Shown: one piece after another, positions 35,011-44,193 of the stretch
Layout of the letters: each line of letters begins with the position of its first letter
Position numbering within the stretch: the stretch's first letter is position 1
Assembly: GCF_014333615.1 (NCBI RefSeq)
Contig: NZ_JACSCY010000002.1
Location: 372,001-436,000 of the forward strand
Source of the DNA: Hymenobacter citatus
GTDB taxonomy: Bacteria; Bacteroidota; Bacteroidia; Cytophagales; Hymenobacteraceae
DNA length: 64,000 nt
Reading direction: 5' to 3'
Position numbers and translations under genes: made by a program
The notes under the pieces: generated by a model
What the model was told of the DNA's origin: nothing
Databases searched by the model: none
What the model saw: only the letters and a program-made list of their open reading frames with translations

Positions 35011-35616
35011 TTAAATTTTAGTAATCCAGATCAATAAAGGCCAAGTGACCAATAAAAAATCCTGCAAGTAGCCCCGCAGCAGCTTCAGCGACTTGGTGAT
35101 ATGGTACTCGATAGCCTTCTCCGATAGATGCAAGCGCCCGGAAATTTCGGGCACGGTGCGGTGCTCCAGGCGACTCAGGCGAAACACCTCCCGCGACTTT
35201 TCGGGTAGGCGGTCGAGGCCGGCTTTCAGAGCTGTGTTCAGGTCTTGTTGCGCCAACTGCTCCTCGGTGTTATGAGTAGCGTCGGACTGCGCTATGCGGC
35301 AGTACAGCGCGTAGCCATCCCGCACTCGTTGCGACTTCACATAATTGATAATGCGGTAGCGCAGGGCTGTGAAAAGGTAAGCCTCCAAATTCTGAATAGG
35401 TCCCTCGGTACGCTTGGCCCAGAGGACGGCAAACAGGTCCTGTACCAGCTCCTCGGCCACTTCTCTACTCTTGAGCTTGCGGTAGGCCATTGTGAACAGC
35501 CGGTAGCAATAGCGCTTATACACTTCCTCAAAAGCACCTTCATTGCCCGTTTGTACTGCATCGAGCAAGGCAGTATCCGGCCAGAGAGAGTATTGCAGAA
35601 GGCCAGAACGATTCAT
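35011..35616 (-). CDS. ECF-type RNA polymerase sigma factor
   Basis: About 201 residues from the Met at 35614-35616; the longer frame adds 25 residues not typical of the family. Region 2 runs AFEEVYKRYCYRLFTMAYRK to QDLFAVLWAKRTEG, region 4 includes LPEKSREVFRLSRLEHRTVPEISGRLHLSEKAIEYHITKSL. This is the Bacteroidota FecI-like group that always accompanies FecR. It probably drives the SusC operon on release from FecR. A 117-base AT-rich spacer with no recognisable promoter lies before the fecR gene. Confidence 0.93.
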   Translation of the reverse strand: MNRSGLLQYSLWPDTALLDAVQTGNEGAFEEVYKRYCYRLFTMAYRKLKSREVAEELVQDLFAVLWAKRTEGPIQNLEAYLFTALRYRIINYVKSQRVRDGYALYCRIAQSDATHNTEEQLAQQDLNTALKAGLDRLPEKSREVFRLSRLEHRTVPEISGRLHLSEKAIEYHITKSLKLLRGYLQDFLLVTWPLLIWITKI

Positions 35617-35715
35617 AAGCAGCGGAATGAAAAAATCGGGACTTATAAGTGAAGGTACATTTTTATATTCGTTTGTGGAAGAAAACGACAAGGTAATGCT
35701 CGTTAAGCGAGATAA

Positions 35716-37908
35716 TTACACTTCTCGTGTTAGTTTTTCAGGTCGAAGGGGCAATTCACGCACGCGTTTGCCGGTAGCGCGGTACACCGCATTGGCCAGC
35801 GCCGCGGCCGTGGGGCCCTGCGCGGCCTCGCCTGCACCCAGCGGTGGCTCGGTAGGCCGGTTGATTACCGTCACGTCCACGTATGGAATCTCATCGAAGT
35901 GAAAGATGGGGTAGGCCTCCCAGTGGCGGCTGCGTACCTGGTGTTGGTCGAACTTCACTTCCTCCATCAGCGTCCAGCTAGCCGACTGAATCATGCCGCC
36001 CTCCGTCTGGTTTTTCAGACCATCGAGGTTGATAACCTCACCCGCATCGATTACTGCCCATAGCTGCGGACGGTAGGGCGTGCCCTCCTCGTGAATGCTG
36101 ACTTTAGCTACCACCGCCACGTAGGCTGCCTTGTTTTTGTACTGCGCGAAGGCAAACCCCAAGCCTTCGTTCTCGCCAGTTTGCTGCTGGCGGGCAATGG
36201 CGCGGGCGCGCTCCACCACGGCAATGGCCCGCTTGTCTTGCAAATTGCGCAACCGAAAGTCCCAGGCGTCGAGGCCGGCCTTCTCGGCCAGCTCATCCAT
36301 AAACGATTCAATGGCAAACACATTGCCGTAGGCACCCAAGGCACGTAGCGCCGACACACGCAATGGCCCCCGGAAGAAGTACGCATCCACGCGCAGGTTG
36401 GGAATGGCGTAGAGCGGGTCGGCGTTGCGGTAGCCGCCTGCGCTGGGGTCGGTGGTTCCGTCGTTTGCTGGGCGGCGTGGATGGGCCAGATATTGGGCAG
36501 GTAGGAGCTTGTCGGCGTTGCCGCCGGGGCGGTTGCTGTGCGTATCGGTCCAGACCTGCTGGTGCCAGTGCGTGAGGCGGCCGGTAGTAGGGTCGAGGCG
36601 GGCCGCGAGGTCCAGCACCATCGCCGAGCCGTAGGGCTCCCAGCAATGCTCATCTTCGCGGGCCCACTGCACGCGCACGTGGCGGCCGGGCGTGGCCACA
36701 GCCAGCAGAGCGGCATCGGCGGCCACATCGTCGGCGCCGTTGTGGCCGTAGCAGCCCGAGCCGGGCACCCCTTTTACGTGGATGCTATCAACTGGTATTT
36801 TCAGCAGATCAGCCAGCGCTTCGCGCAGGGGGTACACGCCCTGGCTGTGCGTCCATACCTCCAGGCGTCGCTGGGCGTCATCGAAGCGGGCCACGGCGCA
36901 GCTTGGCCCAATAGAGCCGTGCATGAGGTAGGGCTTATAGTAGCTGGCGCGTAGGGTAGGGGCGTTGGTGGGTGTGCCCTTGTCCTGCACGCGCTTGGGG
37001 GTGTTGGGCAGGGTGCGGAGGTAGTCTTTCAGAGGCTGTCCGGCCGGCAGCGCTTTCCCTTCCGTCCAGCGGACATTCAGCTTGCCCCAGTCCTGCGCCA
37101 GTTTGGCATCGTACTCGCGCTCGGCCAGCAGGCCCACGAAGCTGCCATTTACCACCACTTTTGCCAGGCCGGGCACGGCGCGCTTCAGCTCTTTCTCGTC
37201 AAACTGCACCAGCTTGGAGTCGTAGTTGAGGGGCCGCAACACGCGGGCGTGCAGCATATCAGGAAAGCGCAGATCCTGCACGTAATATTCCTGGGCGCGC
37301 ACCATACGCTCCATCTCCGGGCGCGGCACGGCTTTGCCTACATATTGGTAGTCGGCTTTGGGCTTGAGGGCTATGGGGAGGCGCACTTCGTCGGTGAGCT
37401 TCTGGCCGTTGAGCAGCTGCGCGAAGGTGCGCGTTTGGCCATTGGGAGCCGTTACCACGCCATTCTGTGTCTTCAGCTGAAATGCCCGCGCCTGCAACTG
37501 GGTAGCAGCTAGGGCCAGCAGCTTCTGGCGGGCGGCGGCAGCGGCGTAGCGCACGGCCGTGGCGCTGTTTTCGATGGAGCCGCTGCCAGCAGTGTAGCCT
37601 TCATTGGGCGTACGGTCGGTTTCAGCCAGCACTACCTCCACGCGGCTTAGGGGGAGGTTCAGCTCTTCGGCGGCCATCTGGGCCACGGCAATTCGGATGC
37701 CCTGCCCCAGCTCAATCTTGCCCGTAAGCACGCGCACGCGGCCATCGGCCAGCACCTCCAGCCACGAGTCGATGCGGGGGTAGTCGCCGAGGCTGCCAGG
37801 TAGCTCGTCGGCGGCTTCCGCGGCCATAGCCCAGGTAGAACCCAGCAAGGAAAAGCCGATGGTCAGGCAGCCGGCGGTTTGGAGGAAGTGGCGGCGGGAG
37901 GTAGGCAT
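35716..37908 (-). CDS. Molybdopterin-binding oxidoreductase large subunit (isoquinoline 1-oxidoreductase beta type)
   Basis: A 730-residue xanthine-oxidase-family subunit. The N-terminus TSRRHFLQTAG is a twin-arginine export signal, so the enzyme is assembled in the cytoplasm and works in the periplasm. GKIELGQGIRIAVAQMAAEE is the N-terminal molybdopterin domain; VPGSGCYGHNGADDVAADA and GAGEAAQGPTAAALANAVY near the end bind the molybdenum cofactor. It should hydroxylate or oxidise an aldehyde or N-heterocycle. Its small subunit is the next gene upstream. No cytochrome subunit gene is adjacent. Confidence 0.88.
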   Translation of the reverse strand: MPTSRRHFLQTAGCLTIGFSLLGSTWAMAAEAADELPGSLGDYPRIDSWLEVLADGRVRVLTGKIELGQGIRIAVAQMAAEELNLPLSRVEVVLAETDRTPNEGYTAGSGSIENSATAVRYAAAAARQKLLALAATQLQARAFQLKTQNGVVTAPNGQTRTFAQLLNGQKLTDEVRLPIALKPKADYQYVGKAVPRPEMERMVRAQEYYVQDLRFPDMLHARVLRPLNYDSKLVQFDEKELKRAVPGLAKVVVNGSFVGLLAEREYDAKLAQDWGKLNVRWTEGKALPAGQPLKDYLRTLPNTPKRVQDKGTPTNAPTLRASYYKPYLMHGSIGPSCAVARFDDAQRRLEVWTHSQGVYPLREALADLLKIPVDSIHVKGVPGSGCYGHNGADDVAADAALLAVATPGRHVRVQWAREDEHCWEPYGSAMVLDLAARLDPTTGRLTHWHQQVWTDTHSNRPGGNADKLLPAQYLAHPRRPANDGTTDPSAGGYRNADPLYAIPNLRVDAYFFRGPLRVSALRALGAYGNVFAIESFMDELAEKAGLDAWDFRLRNLQDKRAIAVVERARAIARQQQTGENEGLGFAFAQYKNKAAYVAVVAKVSIHEEGTPYRPQLWAVIDAGEVINLDGLKNQTEGGMIQSASWTLMEEVKFDQHQVRSRHWEAYPIFHFDEIPYVDVTVINRPTEPPLGAGEAAQGPTAAALANAVYRATGKRVRELPLRPEKLTREV

Positions 37909-37938
37909 GGGGTAGGGTGCTAACTAAACAGAAGAAGG

Positions 37939-38061
37939 CCGTCATGCCCATCTGGCGTCCGCTTGTCGAGGCATCTCTACCGATTCGTTGCAATCAAATT
38001 AACAAGGAATTACTCACGGTAGAGATACTTCGACTGCGCTCCGCTACGCTCAGCCTGACGG
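37939..38061. repeat. Inverted repeat (GTCATGCC...GAGGCATCTCTACCG family)
   Basis: Arms from 37939 (CCGTCATGCC) and to 38061 (GCCTGACGG), with inner words GCATCTCTACCG and CGGTAGAGATAC. It fills the space between the two oxidoreductase subunit genes, with several mismatches. Confidence 0.7.
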
Positions 38062-38088
38062 TCATGTTTTCACTACGTTATATCAAAA

Positions 38089-38568
38089 TCACGACTTTTT
38101 ATTGGCTGCCACGACCTTCTGCGCGGCCCGGATGGCGCGGTGCTGCACGCAGCAGCGGCACAGCACGCGCATCATGCCGTTGCGAATGGTTTCTTCGTCG
38201 GCGTGGGGGTATTGTTGCAGAGTAGCAACCGTCGACATCACCATGCCATTGAGGCAGAAGCCGCACTGGGCGGCCTGCTCGTCTACAAAGGCTTGCTGCA
38301 CAGGGTGCAGGGTGCCATCGGGTTTGGCCAAGCCTTCGAGGGTAGTGATGCGGATGCCGCCCGTTACGTCGTGCACGGGCAGCTGGCAGCTGGGCCAGGC
38401 CACATCGTCGAGTATCACCATGCAGGCGCCGCATTGCATCAACCCGCAGCCAAACTTAGGGCCGTTGAGCTGCAATTGGTCGCGCAGCACGTAGAGCAGG
38501 GGCGTGGCCGGATCGACGCGCACCGTCTGGGACTGGCCATTGACGATAAGAGTAATATCAGCTTCCAT
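38089..38568 (-). CDS. 2Fe-2S small subunit of molybdopterin oxidoreductase (IorA type)
   Basis: About 159 residues from the Met at 38566-38568 (MEADITLIVNG). The first cluster uses CGLMQCGACMV and SCQLPV; the second uses CGFCLNGMV and LCRCC. The usual motif after CRC is Gly-x-x, here Cys-Val-Gln, a small departure. It passes electrons from the molybdenum site to the acceptor. It lies before the large subunit gene, 180 bases away with a dyad between, which is more space than usual for this pair. Confidence 0.88.
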   Translation of the reverse strand: MEADITLIVNGQSQTVRVDPATPLLYVLRDQLQLNGPKFGCGLMQCGACMVILDDVAWPSCQLPVHDVTGGIRITTLEGLAKPDGTLHPVQQAFVDEQAAQCGFCLNGMVMSTVATLQQYPHADEETIRNGMMRVLCRCCVQHRAIRAAQKVVAANKKS

Positions 38569-38708
38569 AAGGAGAAAAGGCTTTGGCACAAGATACTCCG
38601 AAACAGGCCGAAAGGATACTGCCGACCCAGCGCTACGCGGTAAGCGGGGCCTAACTAAAGCCCTCCCGGCGCGTACTGTAAATAGAACGTTTCAACTGTC
38701 TATTCCTT

Positions 38709-39212
38709 ATGAATCCTACTCAACTAAGCCACGAGCTGCGCAATGGCCAGAGCCCCGATCTGAAGCGCCGCCGCTGGATTATCGGCCTGTCGATGGTGAC
38801 CGTAGCCGCCGGCCAGATGGTAACCCTGTACCAGACTGGCATCATCAAGCACCTGCCCGACCCACCGCTGGATGTTTTCGACTCCGATAAAGTGGACGCC
38901 TCCGACTACGGCTACAAGCGCCTCGACACGCCCGACGCGGGACCCATGATGATAACCGGGGCCCTCACCGCCACCCTGGCCGCCGCCGGAGGCATGGAAC
39001 GGGCCACCACCATGCCGTGGTTACCCGTTGCCATGGGCGTGAAAACAGTAGTAGATGCCGTAACAAATATTACTCTGGGCCGGGAGGAGTGGAAAGAAAA
39101 CAAAGCCCTGTGCTTCTACTGCCAGGCTTCTACCGTAGCTGCCCTGGCTACCGTGGCTCTGGCCGCGCCAGAAGTTATCAAGGCTGTTAAGAACCTGCTG
39201 GGTAGGAAGTAG
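38709..39212 (+). CDS. Small membrane protein, VKOR-like
   Basis: A 167-residue protein with four predicted membrane helices: WIIGLSMVTVAAGQMVTLYQ, MMITGALTATLAAAG, WLPVAMGVKTVVDAVTNI and QASTVAALATVALAAPEVI. A CFYC motif (CxxC) lies at the start of the fourth helix. Four helices with a CxxC at that point is the vitamin K epoxide reductase core, an enzyme that reoxidises disulfide-forming partners using quinone. The loop cysteines of full VKOR are not obvious, so oxidoreductase activity is uncertain. It stands alone on the plus strand. Confidence 0.55.
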   Translation: MNPTQLSHELRNGQSPDLKRRRWIIGLSMVTVAAGQMVTLYQTGIIKHLPDPPLDVFDSDKVDASDYGYKRLDTPDAGPMMITGALTATLAAAGGMERATTMPWLPVAMGVKTVVDAVTNITLGREEWKENKALCFYCQASTVAALATVALAAPEVIKAVKNLLGRK

Positions 39213-39301
39213 TGTAGTGGTTGCGGATTGCGCCTGCAACTACACACGTTGCGGCCGTAGCGCAGTCAAAGTATATAGTAATAAAAACAGCAAGATTGGT
39301 T

Positions 39302-39355
39302 GCGCCGCGTAGCGGTGCAAGAGTACATGGCGTATTCTTGCCCGCTACGCGGCGC
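39302..39355. terminator. GC-rich hairpin between convergent VKOR-like and MFS genes
   Basis: Stem GCGCCGCGTAGCGG (39302) with CCGCTACGCGGCGC (39355), extended by a second stem segment TGCAAGAGTAC / GTATTCTTGC. A TTGTTT follows on the plus strand. It lies 90 bases after the VKOR-like gene and may serve both convergent genes. Confidence 0.6.
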
Positions 39356-39441
39356 TTGTTTCTGACGGTAGCAAATAACCTACAAACCTTTGACCGCTCC
39401 ATGGCCCCACACGTACCGTTATCGGCAATCAGCAAGCCTGA

Positions 39442-40644
39442 CTATTGCTTGGCCAGGGCGCGGGCGGCTAGCAGGCCACTGAGCACAGCCAGCACGGCTG
39501 CTGTCAGGAAGGCCGCACCGGGGAAATGGATTGGCGCTTTCGGACTGGTAAAGTACGAAAACAGCCCCGTCATCAGGGGTGGGCCGATAATGGCCGTGAC
39601 GCTTACTAGGCTGGTAAGAGCGCCTTGCAGCTCGCCCTGCTCGTTGGCCGGCACCTGCCCCGACATAATGCCTTGGAGCGCCGGCCCCGCGATGCCGCCC
39701 AGGCAGTAGGGCACCAGAAACACAAACATCTGCCAGCCCTGCCCGGCAAAAGCAAATAGCAGGAGCCCCACCGCGTAGAGGCTCAACCCCAGCACCACTG
39801 AGCGCGTAGGCCCCAGCCGCGGGTTGATATAGCGAATCAGGACGCCTTGCACCAGGCCCGTGAGGGCGCCAATGACCCCCAGGGAGTAGCCTACCCACTT
39901 CTCATCCCAGCCAAAGCGGTACATCGTGAAGTAGGACCAGGTGCTTTGGGTAGCGTGGCTGGCAAGGTAGATGAGTACCAGCGAAGCCACCATGCCCAGA
40001 ATAACCGGGTAGCGGCCCAGCTGCCGCAACGACCCAACAGGGTTGGCCCGCTGCCAGTCGAAGGGCCGCCGGCTTTCCTCGGGTAGCGACTCGGGCAGCA
40101 CAAAGTAGCCGTAGAGCCAATTGAGCAGCGTGAGACCCGCCGCCGCCAGAAACGGTACCCGCGGCCCAAACTGCCCCAGCAAGCCCCCTACCACCGGCCC
40201 AATAATAAAGCCCATGCCAAAGGCGGCCCCAATCAGCCCGAAGTTCTCGGCTCGCTTTTCGGGCGGACTTATATCGGCGATGTAGGCGCCGGCCGTGGTG
40301 AAGCTGGCCCCGGTGATGCCGGCAATGATGCGCCCCACAAACAGCCACGCAATGCTGGGCGCAAAAGCCAGAAACAGGTAGTCGAGGCCAAAGCCGAACA
40401 AGGCCGTGAGCAGCACCGGCCGCCGCCCGTATTGGTCGGAGAGGTTGCCCAGCACCGGCGAAAACAGGAACTGCATTCCCGCAAACGCGAAGCCCAGCAA
40501 GCCGCCGTAGCGCGCCGCCTCGCTGAGGCCCTCGCCGGTGAGCTGCTCAATGAGCTTGGGCAATACGGGAATGATGATGCCAAACCCGATGACATCGAGC
40601 AGGAGGGTAATAAAAATAAACCCGAGCGCGGCTTTCGGTTTCAT
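39442..40644 (-). CDS. MFS exporter, TetA/TCR family
   Basis: A 400-residue transporter with twelve predicted helices. [20 protein letters not shown] is the standard first helix of tetracycline-type exporters, [14 protein letters not shown] the motif A loop and [20 protein letters not shown] the motif C region. Proton-driven export of drugs or metabolites is expected; many Bacteroidota copies are housekeeping genes without resistance role. Start at 40642-40644 gives [11 protein letters not shown]. Confidence 0.88.
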   Translation of the reverse strand: MKPKAALGFIFITLLLDVIGFGIIIPVLPKLIEQLTGEGLSEAARYGGLLGFAFAGMQFLFSPVLGNLSDQYGRRPVLLTALFGFGLDYLFLAFAPSIAWLFVGRIIAGITGASFTTAGAYIADISPPEKRAENFGLIGAAFGMGFIIGPVVGGLLGQFGPRVPFLAAAGLTLLNWLYGYFVLPESLPEESRRPFDWQRANPVGSLRQLGRYPVILGMVASLVLIYLASHATQSTWSYFTMYRFGWDEKWVGYSLGVIGALTGLVQGVLIRYINPRLGPTRSVVLGLSLYAVGLLLFAFAGQGWQMFVFLVPYCLGGIAGPALQGIMSGQVPANEQGELQGALTSLVSVTAIIGPPLMTGLFSYFTSPKAPIHFPGAAFLTAAVLAVLSGLLAARALAKQ

Positions 40645-40706
40645 GGGGCGCTAAAGTAGGGGTTTGCCGCGGAGTATATTGCCGAAACGCCTTCGCGCCG
40701 AAAATT

Positions 40707-43700
40707 CTAAAATAGCACTACCTCGTCTGTATCGAAATAATACAGCACGCACTGCACATCGGCAAAGCCCAGCTGCCGAAACAGATCTGCATAGCGGGCG
40801 AGTTGGTGGCGGTGGCGGGGCTCGGGCGGCGGCACCTTAAAATCAAGCAGCGTCACGCGGCCGGGCGCGCCTACCTCAAACACAATACGGTCGGGCTTGT
40901 ACTCCTGCCGCCGCGTGCCACCCACCAGAATCTCGCGCTCCGTTTCGGGCTGCACCGCCGGACTGAAGTAGTGCGCCAGCCGCGGGTTCTCTACTACCTG
41001 CTGTAGCTTCTGGAGCAGCTCGGGCCGTTCCTTGCTGCTGATTAGCCCCTCGGCCACCAGCTGCCCGGCCACGCGGTGGGCGTCGGAGGCGTAGAGGGTG
41101 CGGCGCAGGGCGTAGTGCAGCTTGCGGTTCCACTCCTGCTGCACCTGCTGGGCATCAAAGTCGAAAACCGTATGGGCGTGCCGGCGCAGGCGCAGGCGTT
41201 CTTCCCAAGGGGTGCTGCTGAGGTTGGTGAGGGGAAGTGTTGCGTGATTAGTTGTCAGTGGGGAGTTAGAAGCGGTGGGTTGTGGTTTGGTGTCCACTGG
41301 CAACTCACCACTCGCAACATGCAACACATCCATTGCCAGCGGATACCGCAGCACTTCCGGGTCGTACGCGCCTTGCGCCACCAGGTAGCGGTGCAGCAGC
41401 TCGGCCACGTTTTTGGCGGGTTCGGTGAGGTCAACTTCCGGATCTTCGGTTTTGCTACCGGCTTTCTTTTTAGGCTGGCGGCTGATAAGGTAGAGGCGGT
41501 GCTTTGGGCGCGTGAGGGCCACGTACAGCATATTCAGGCCTTCGAGGAAAGTTTTTTCCAGCTCCTCGGCGTACTGTCCGGCCAGGGCCGTGCGCTGCAA
41601 CGCCTGCACCTGCGAAACCACCGCCACGGGAGGCATCTCGGCCATGGGTTTGGCCTCGTCGGGTAGGCGGCCCCAGAGCAGGGTGTTGCGGTGGGGCGTC
41701 AGGCTCCAGTCGGCGAAGGGCACAATCACCACGCCGTAGGCCAACCCCTTGGCCTTGTGCACGGTGGTGATGGTGATGGCGTCGCGGCCGGCCGGCGCGT
41801 TAATGCTCAGCGCGCTTTTCTTCTGCTGCCAGTAGGCCAGGAAATTGTTGAGGTTGTTGCCGTGGCGCAGGCTGAACTCCAGCGTCAGGTCCAGAAACCG
41901 GAACAGGTATTCGCTTTCTCCCTCGCGTCCCAGCAGGCTAAACGTGCCAATCAAGCGTTCCGTCAATTCGTAGAGGCCCAGGTTGCCGGTTTCGCGCTCC
42001 TGCAAGTCAAAGCCCAGGGCCCGCAGCTCGTCGAAGAAGGGTAGGGCATCGGGCACGTTGGCTACCTCGGCAATGTACCGGGCCCGCACCGGAGTAGGCG
42101 CCAAACCGCGCACTACTTTATCTACCAGCAGCAAGGCTTCGGCCTTGGCCAGTGTATCGGCTGGCTGGTTCAGCACCCGAAACACAGCCACTAGCAAGTT
42201 CACTACCTCGGCAAATTCCAGGGACAGCGAGTCGGCGGAAATAATGTCGTAGCCGCGCTCCTTCAGAAACTTCGCCACCCGGCGGCTTTGGTCGCGGCGG
42301 CGGCACAGCACGGCCACGTCCTGCTGCCGGAAACCGTGTTGCAGCGCTTCCTCTACAAGTTGCAGCGTGAGATAGAGCGTGCTTTCATCGTAGCTGAGTA
42401 GCTGCTCGGGTAGGGTAGGGTGGGGAGCATCGTCGTGGGTCAGAAGGAGTTCGACGATGGCCTCCTGTCCTGCGCTTTTCGCGGAGCCAGAGACTGGCAA
42501 TTGTTGCGGCGCCTCCTGTCGAAAATCCTCATCATAAATGCTTTGCACCAGCGGCAGCTGCGGGTGCGTGGCGCTGATATGGCCAAAGAAATCATTGTTA
42601 AACGTAATAATGTCCGGGGCCGAGCGGTAATTGGTATTCAGATTTTTCGCCTGTAATGCCCCGTTCAGCGTGTAGTAGCGGCCTTGCAACAGGTCGCGCA
42701 GCTCCTCGTCGGCTACGCGGCCGTACAGGTGCTCGGTTTCGTTTTTATAGAGGCGCAGAATCTGCTCCATCTCGCCGCCCCGCCAGCGGTAAATGGCCTG
42801 CTTTGCATCGCCCACAGCCAAGGAAAGGTTGCCGTTGGCCACGGCGTTTTCCACCAGCGGCAGCAGGTTATTCCATTGCAACACAGAGGTATCCTGAAAC
42901 TCATCAATCAGCAGGTGCTGGTACCGCTCGCCTAAACGCTCGTACAGAAACGGCACCGGCTCACGCAGCACAATGTTGGCAATACGCCTGTTGAACTCGG
43001 CAATCAAGACCACATTTCGCTCTCGGCTGAGCTGGTCCACGGCCTTGTTCAGCTCACTCAGCAGCGACACATGGAAGATGTAGGGTAGCATGCCCGTCAC
43101 TAGCAGGTAGTCGGGTAGGAGGCGGGCACGCAAGTCCTCCAGCTCCTGGTAGGCCGCCGTAAGGTCAAGTTTCACGGCATCCACGCGCTGCTTGTCGGCA
43201 GCGGTTTTTACTTTGCCGCTGTACCATTTATCCTGCTCCACGGTGGCCCGCACGTAGCTGTTGGCCTCTTTATCGGGTAGGAGGCGTTCCTCCCAGCGCG
43301 TCACGTAGCCAATGATGCCGCTTTTGCCTTGATAAAGGTCGGTTTCCGTCACGCCAGCAGCATCCAGCGCCGCCAGCGCCCGCACACTTACCGCCCGAAA
43401 CTCCTGCTCAATTTCCTCCCGGCGCTTGCGCAGATTTTCGTGCAGGCGCCGGTAGTCCTGCAACGAGAGTTGCTGCAACTGCGCCACGGCCTCGTGCACC
43501 GGCTCCGAAAGCAGAAACTGCCCAAAACTGACCAGCTCCTCGGGCAGCGTGTTCCAGCTGCGGCCTTCCTCGGCTTTGCTCAGGGCATAATCGGCCAGGG
43601 AGCGGGCCAACAGCTTGCTGTTGGGGTCGCGGTTTACTTTGTCCAGCAGCAAGGCCACGGCGCTTTGCAGCACCGCTTCGCCGTCCAGCTCTACCTCGAA

Positions 43701-44141
43701 GGCCGCGGGCAGCCCTAACTCCCGCGTAAATGCCTGCACAATGCGCTGCACAAACGAGTCGATGGTGCTCACCGCGAAATCGGCGTAGTGATAGAGCACC
43801 AGCCGAAACGTAGCCGCCGCCCGTTGCCGCAGTTCCTGCTGTTGCTGCTCGGGCGTGTCGGCGCGGCGCGGCAGCTTGCCTTCCGCAGCCAGCTCGTTGG
43901 CAATATCGCGCAATAGCATATCTTCTTTGCCGTTGGTATCAGGGTAGGTAAAGCGCCGCAACGCCCCAATGATGCGCTCCTTCATCTCGCCCGCCGCATC
44001 ATTAGTGAAGGTGATGGCCAGAATGCTTTTAAAATACGCCGCGTCTTCAGCGCCAAGCGCCAGCTTTAAATATTCTTTGGTGAGTTGGTAGGTTTTGCCA
44101 GAGCCGGCGGAAGAAGAATAGATACGGAAGGTAGGGGGCAT
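40707..44141 (-). CDS. AddA-like UvrD-family helicase-nuclease
   Basis: An 1144-residue ATP-dependent helicase of break repair. Motif I is SAGSGKTYQLTKEY at the N-terminus; Ia AITFTNDAAGEMKERI; II LLIDEFQDTSVLQW; III AVGDAKQAIYRWRGG; IV NTNYRSAPDI; V ITTVHKAKGLAYGVVIVPF; VI LYVALTRPKHRLYLIS. The C-terminal end carries a RecB-type nuclease (EYKPDRIVFEV, TLLDFKVPP). This is the complete AddA layout. Its likely partner is the AddB-like gene at 17407, 20 kb away on the same strand. Recombination and end resection are the expected roles. Confidence 0.92.
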   Translation of the reverse strand: MPPTFRIYSSSAGSGKTYQLTKEYLKLALGAEDAAYFKSILAITFTNDAAGEMKERIIGALRRFTYPDTNGKEDMLLRDIANELAAEGKLPRRADTPEQQQQELRQRAAATFRLVLYHYADFAVSTIDSFVQRIVQAFTRELGLPAAFEVELDGEAVLQSAVALLLDKVNRDPNSKLLARSLADYALSKAEEGRSWNTLPEELVSFGQFLLSEPVHEAVAQLQQLSLQDYRRLHENLRKRREEIEQEFRAVSVRALAALDAAGVTETDLYQGKSGIIGYVTRWEERLLPDKEANSYVRATVEQDKWYSGKVKTAADKQRVDAVKLDLTAAYQELEDLRARLLPDYLLVTGMLPYIFHVSLLSELNKAVDQLSRERNVVLIAEFNRRIANIVLREPVPFLYERLGERYQHLLIDEFQDTSVLQWNNLLPLVENAVANGNLSLAVGDAKQAIYRWRGGEMEQILRLYKNETEHLYGRVADEELRDLLQGRYYTLNGALQAKNLNTNYRSAPDIITFNNDFFGHISATHPQLPLVQSIYDEDFRQEAPQQLPVSGSAKSAGQEAIVELLLTHDDAPHPTLPEQLLSYDESTLYLTLQLVEEALQHGFRQQDVAVLCRRRDQSRRVAKFLKERGYDIISADSLSLEFAEVVNLLVAVFRVLNQPADTLAKAEALLLVDKVVRGLAPTPVRARYIAEVANVPDALPFFDELRALGFDLQERETGNLGLYELTERLIGTFSLLGREGESEYLFRFLDLTLEFSLRHGNNLNNFLAYWQQKKSALSINAPAGRDAITITTVHKAKGLAYGVVIVPFADWSLTPHRNTLLWGRLPDEAKPMAEMPPVAVVSQVQALQRTALAGQYAEELEKTFLEGLNMLYVALTRPKHRLYLISRQPKKKAGSKTEDPEVDLTEPAKNVAELLHRYLVAQGAYDPEVLRYPLAMDVLHVASGELPVDTKPQPTASNSPLTTNHATLPLTNLSSTPWEERLRLRRHAHTVFDFDAQQVQQEWNRKLHYALRRTLYASDAHRVAGQLVAEGLISSKERPELLQKLQQVVENPRLAHYFSPAVQPETEREILVGGTRRQEYKPDRIVFEVGAPGRVTLLDFKVPPPEPRHRHQLARYADLFRQLGFADVQCVLYYFDTDEVVLF

Positions 44142-44193
44142 GAGGGAAGTAATTATTACATTGGACTATGTTTCATCGATAAATAATAATTAA

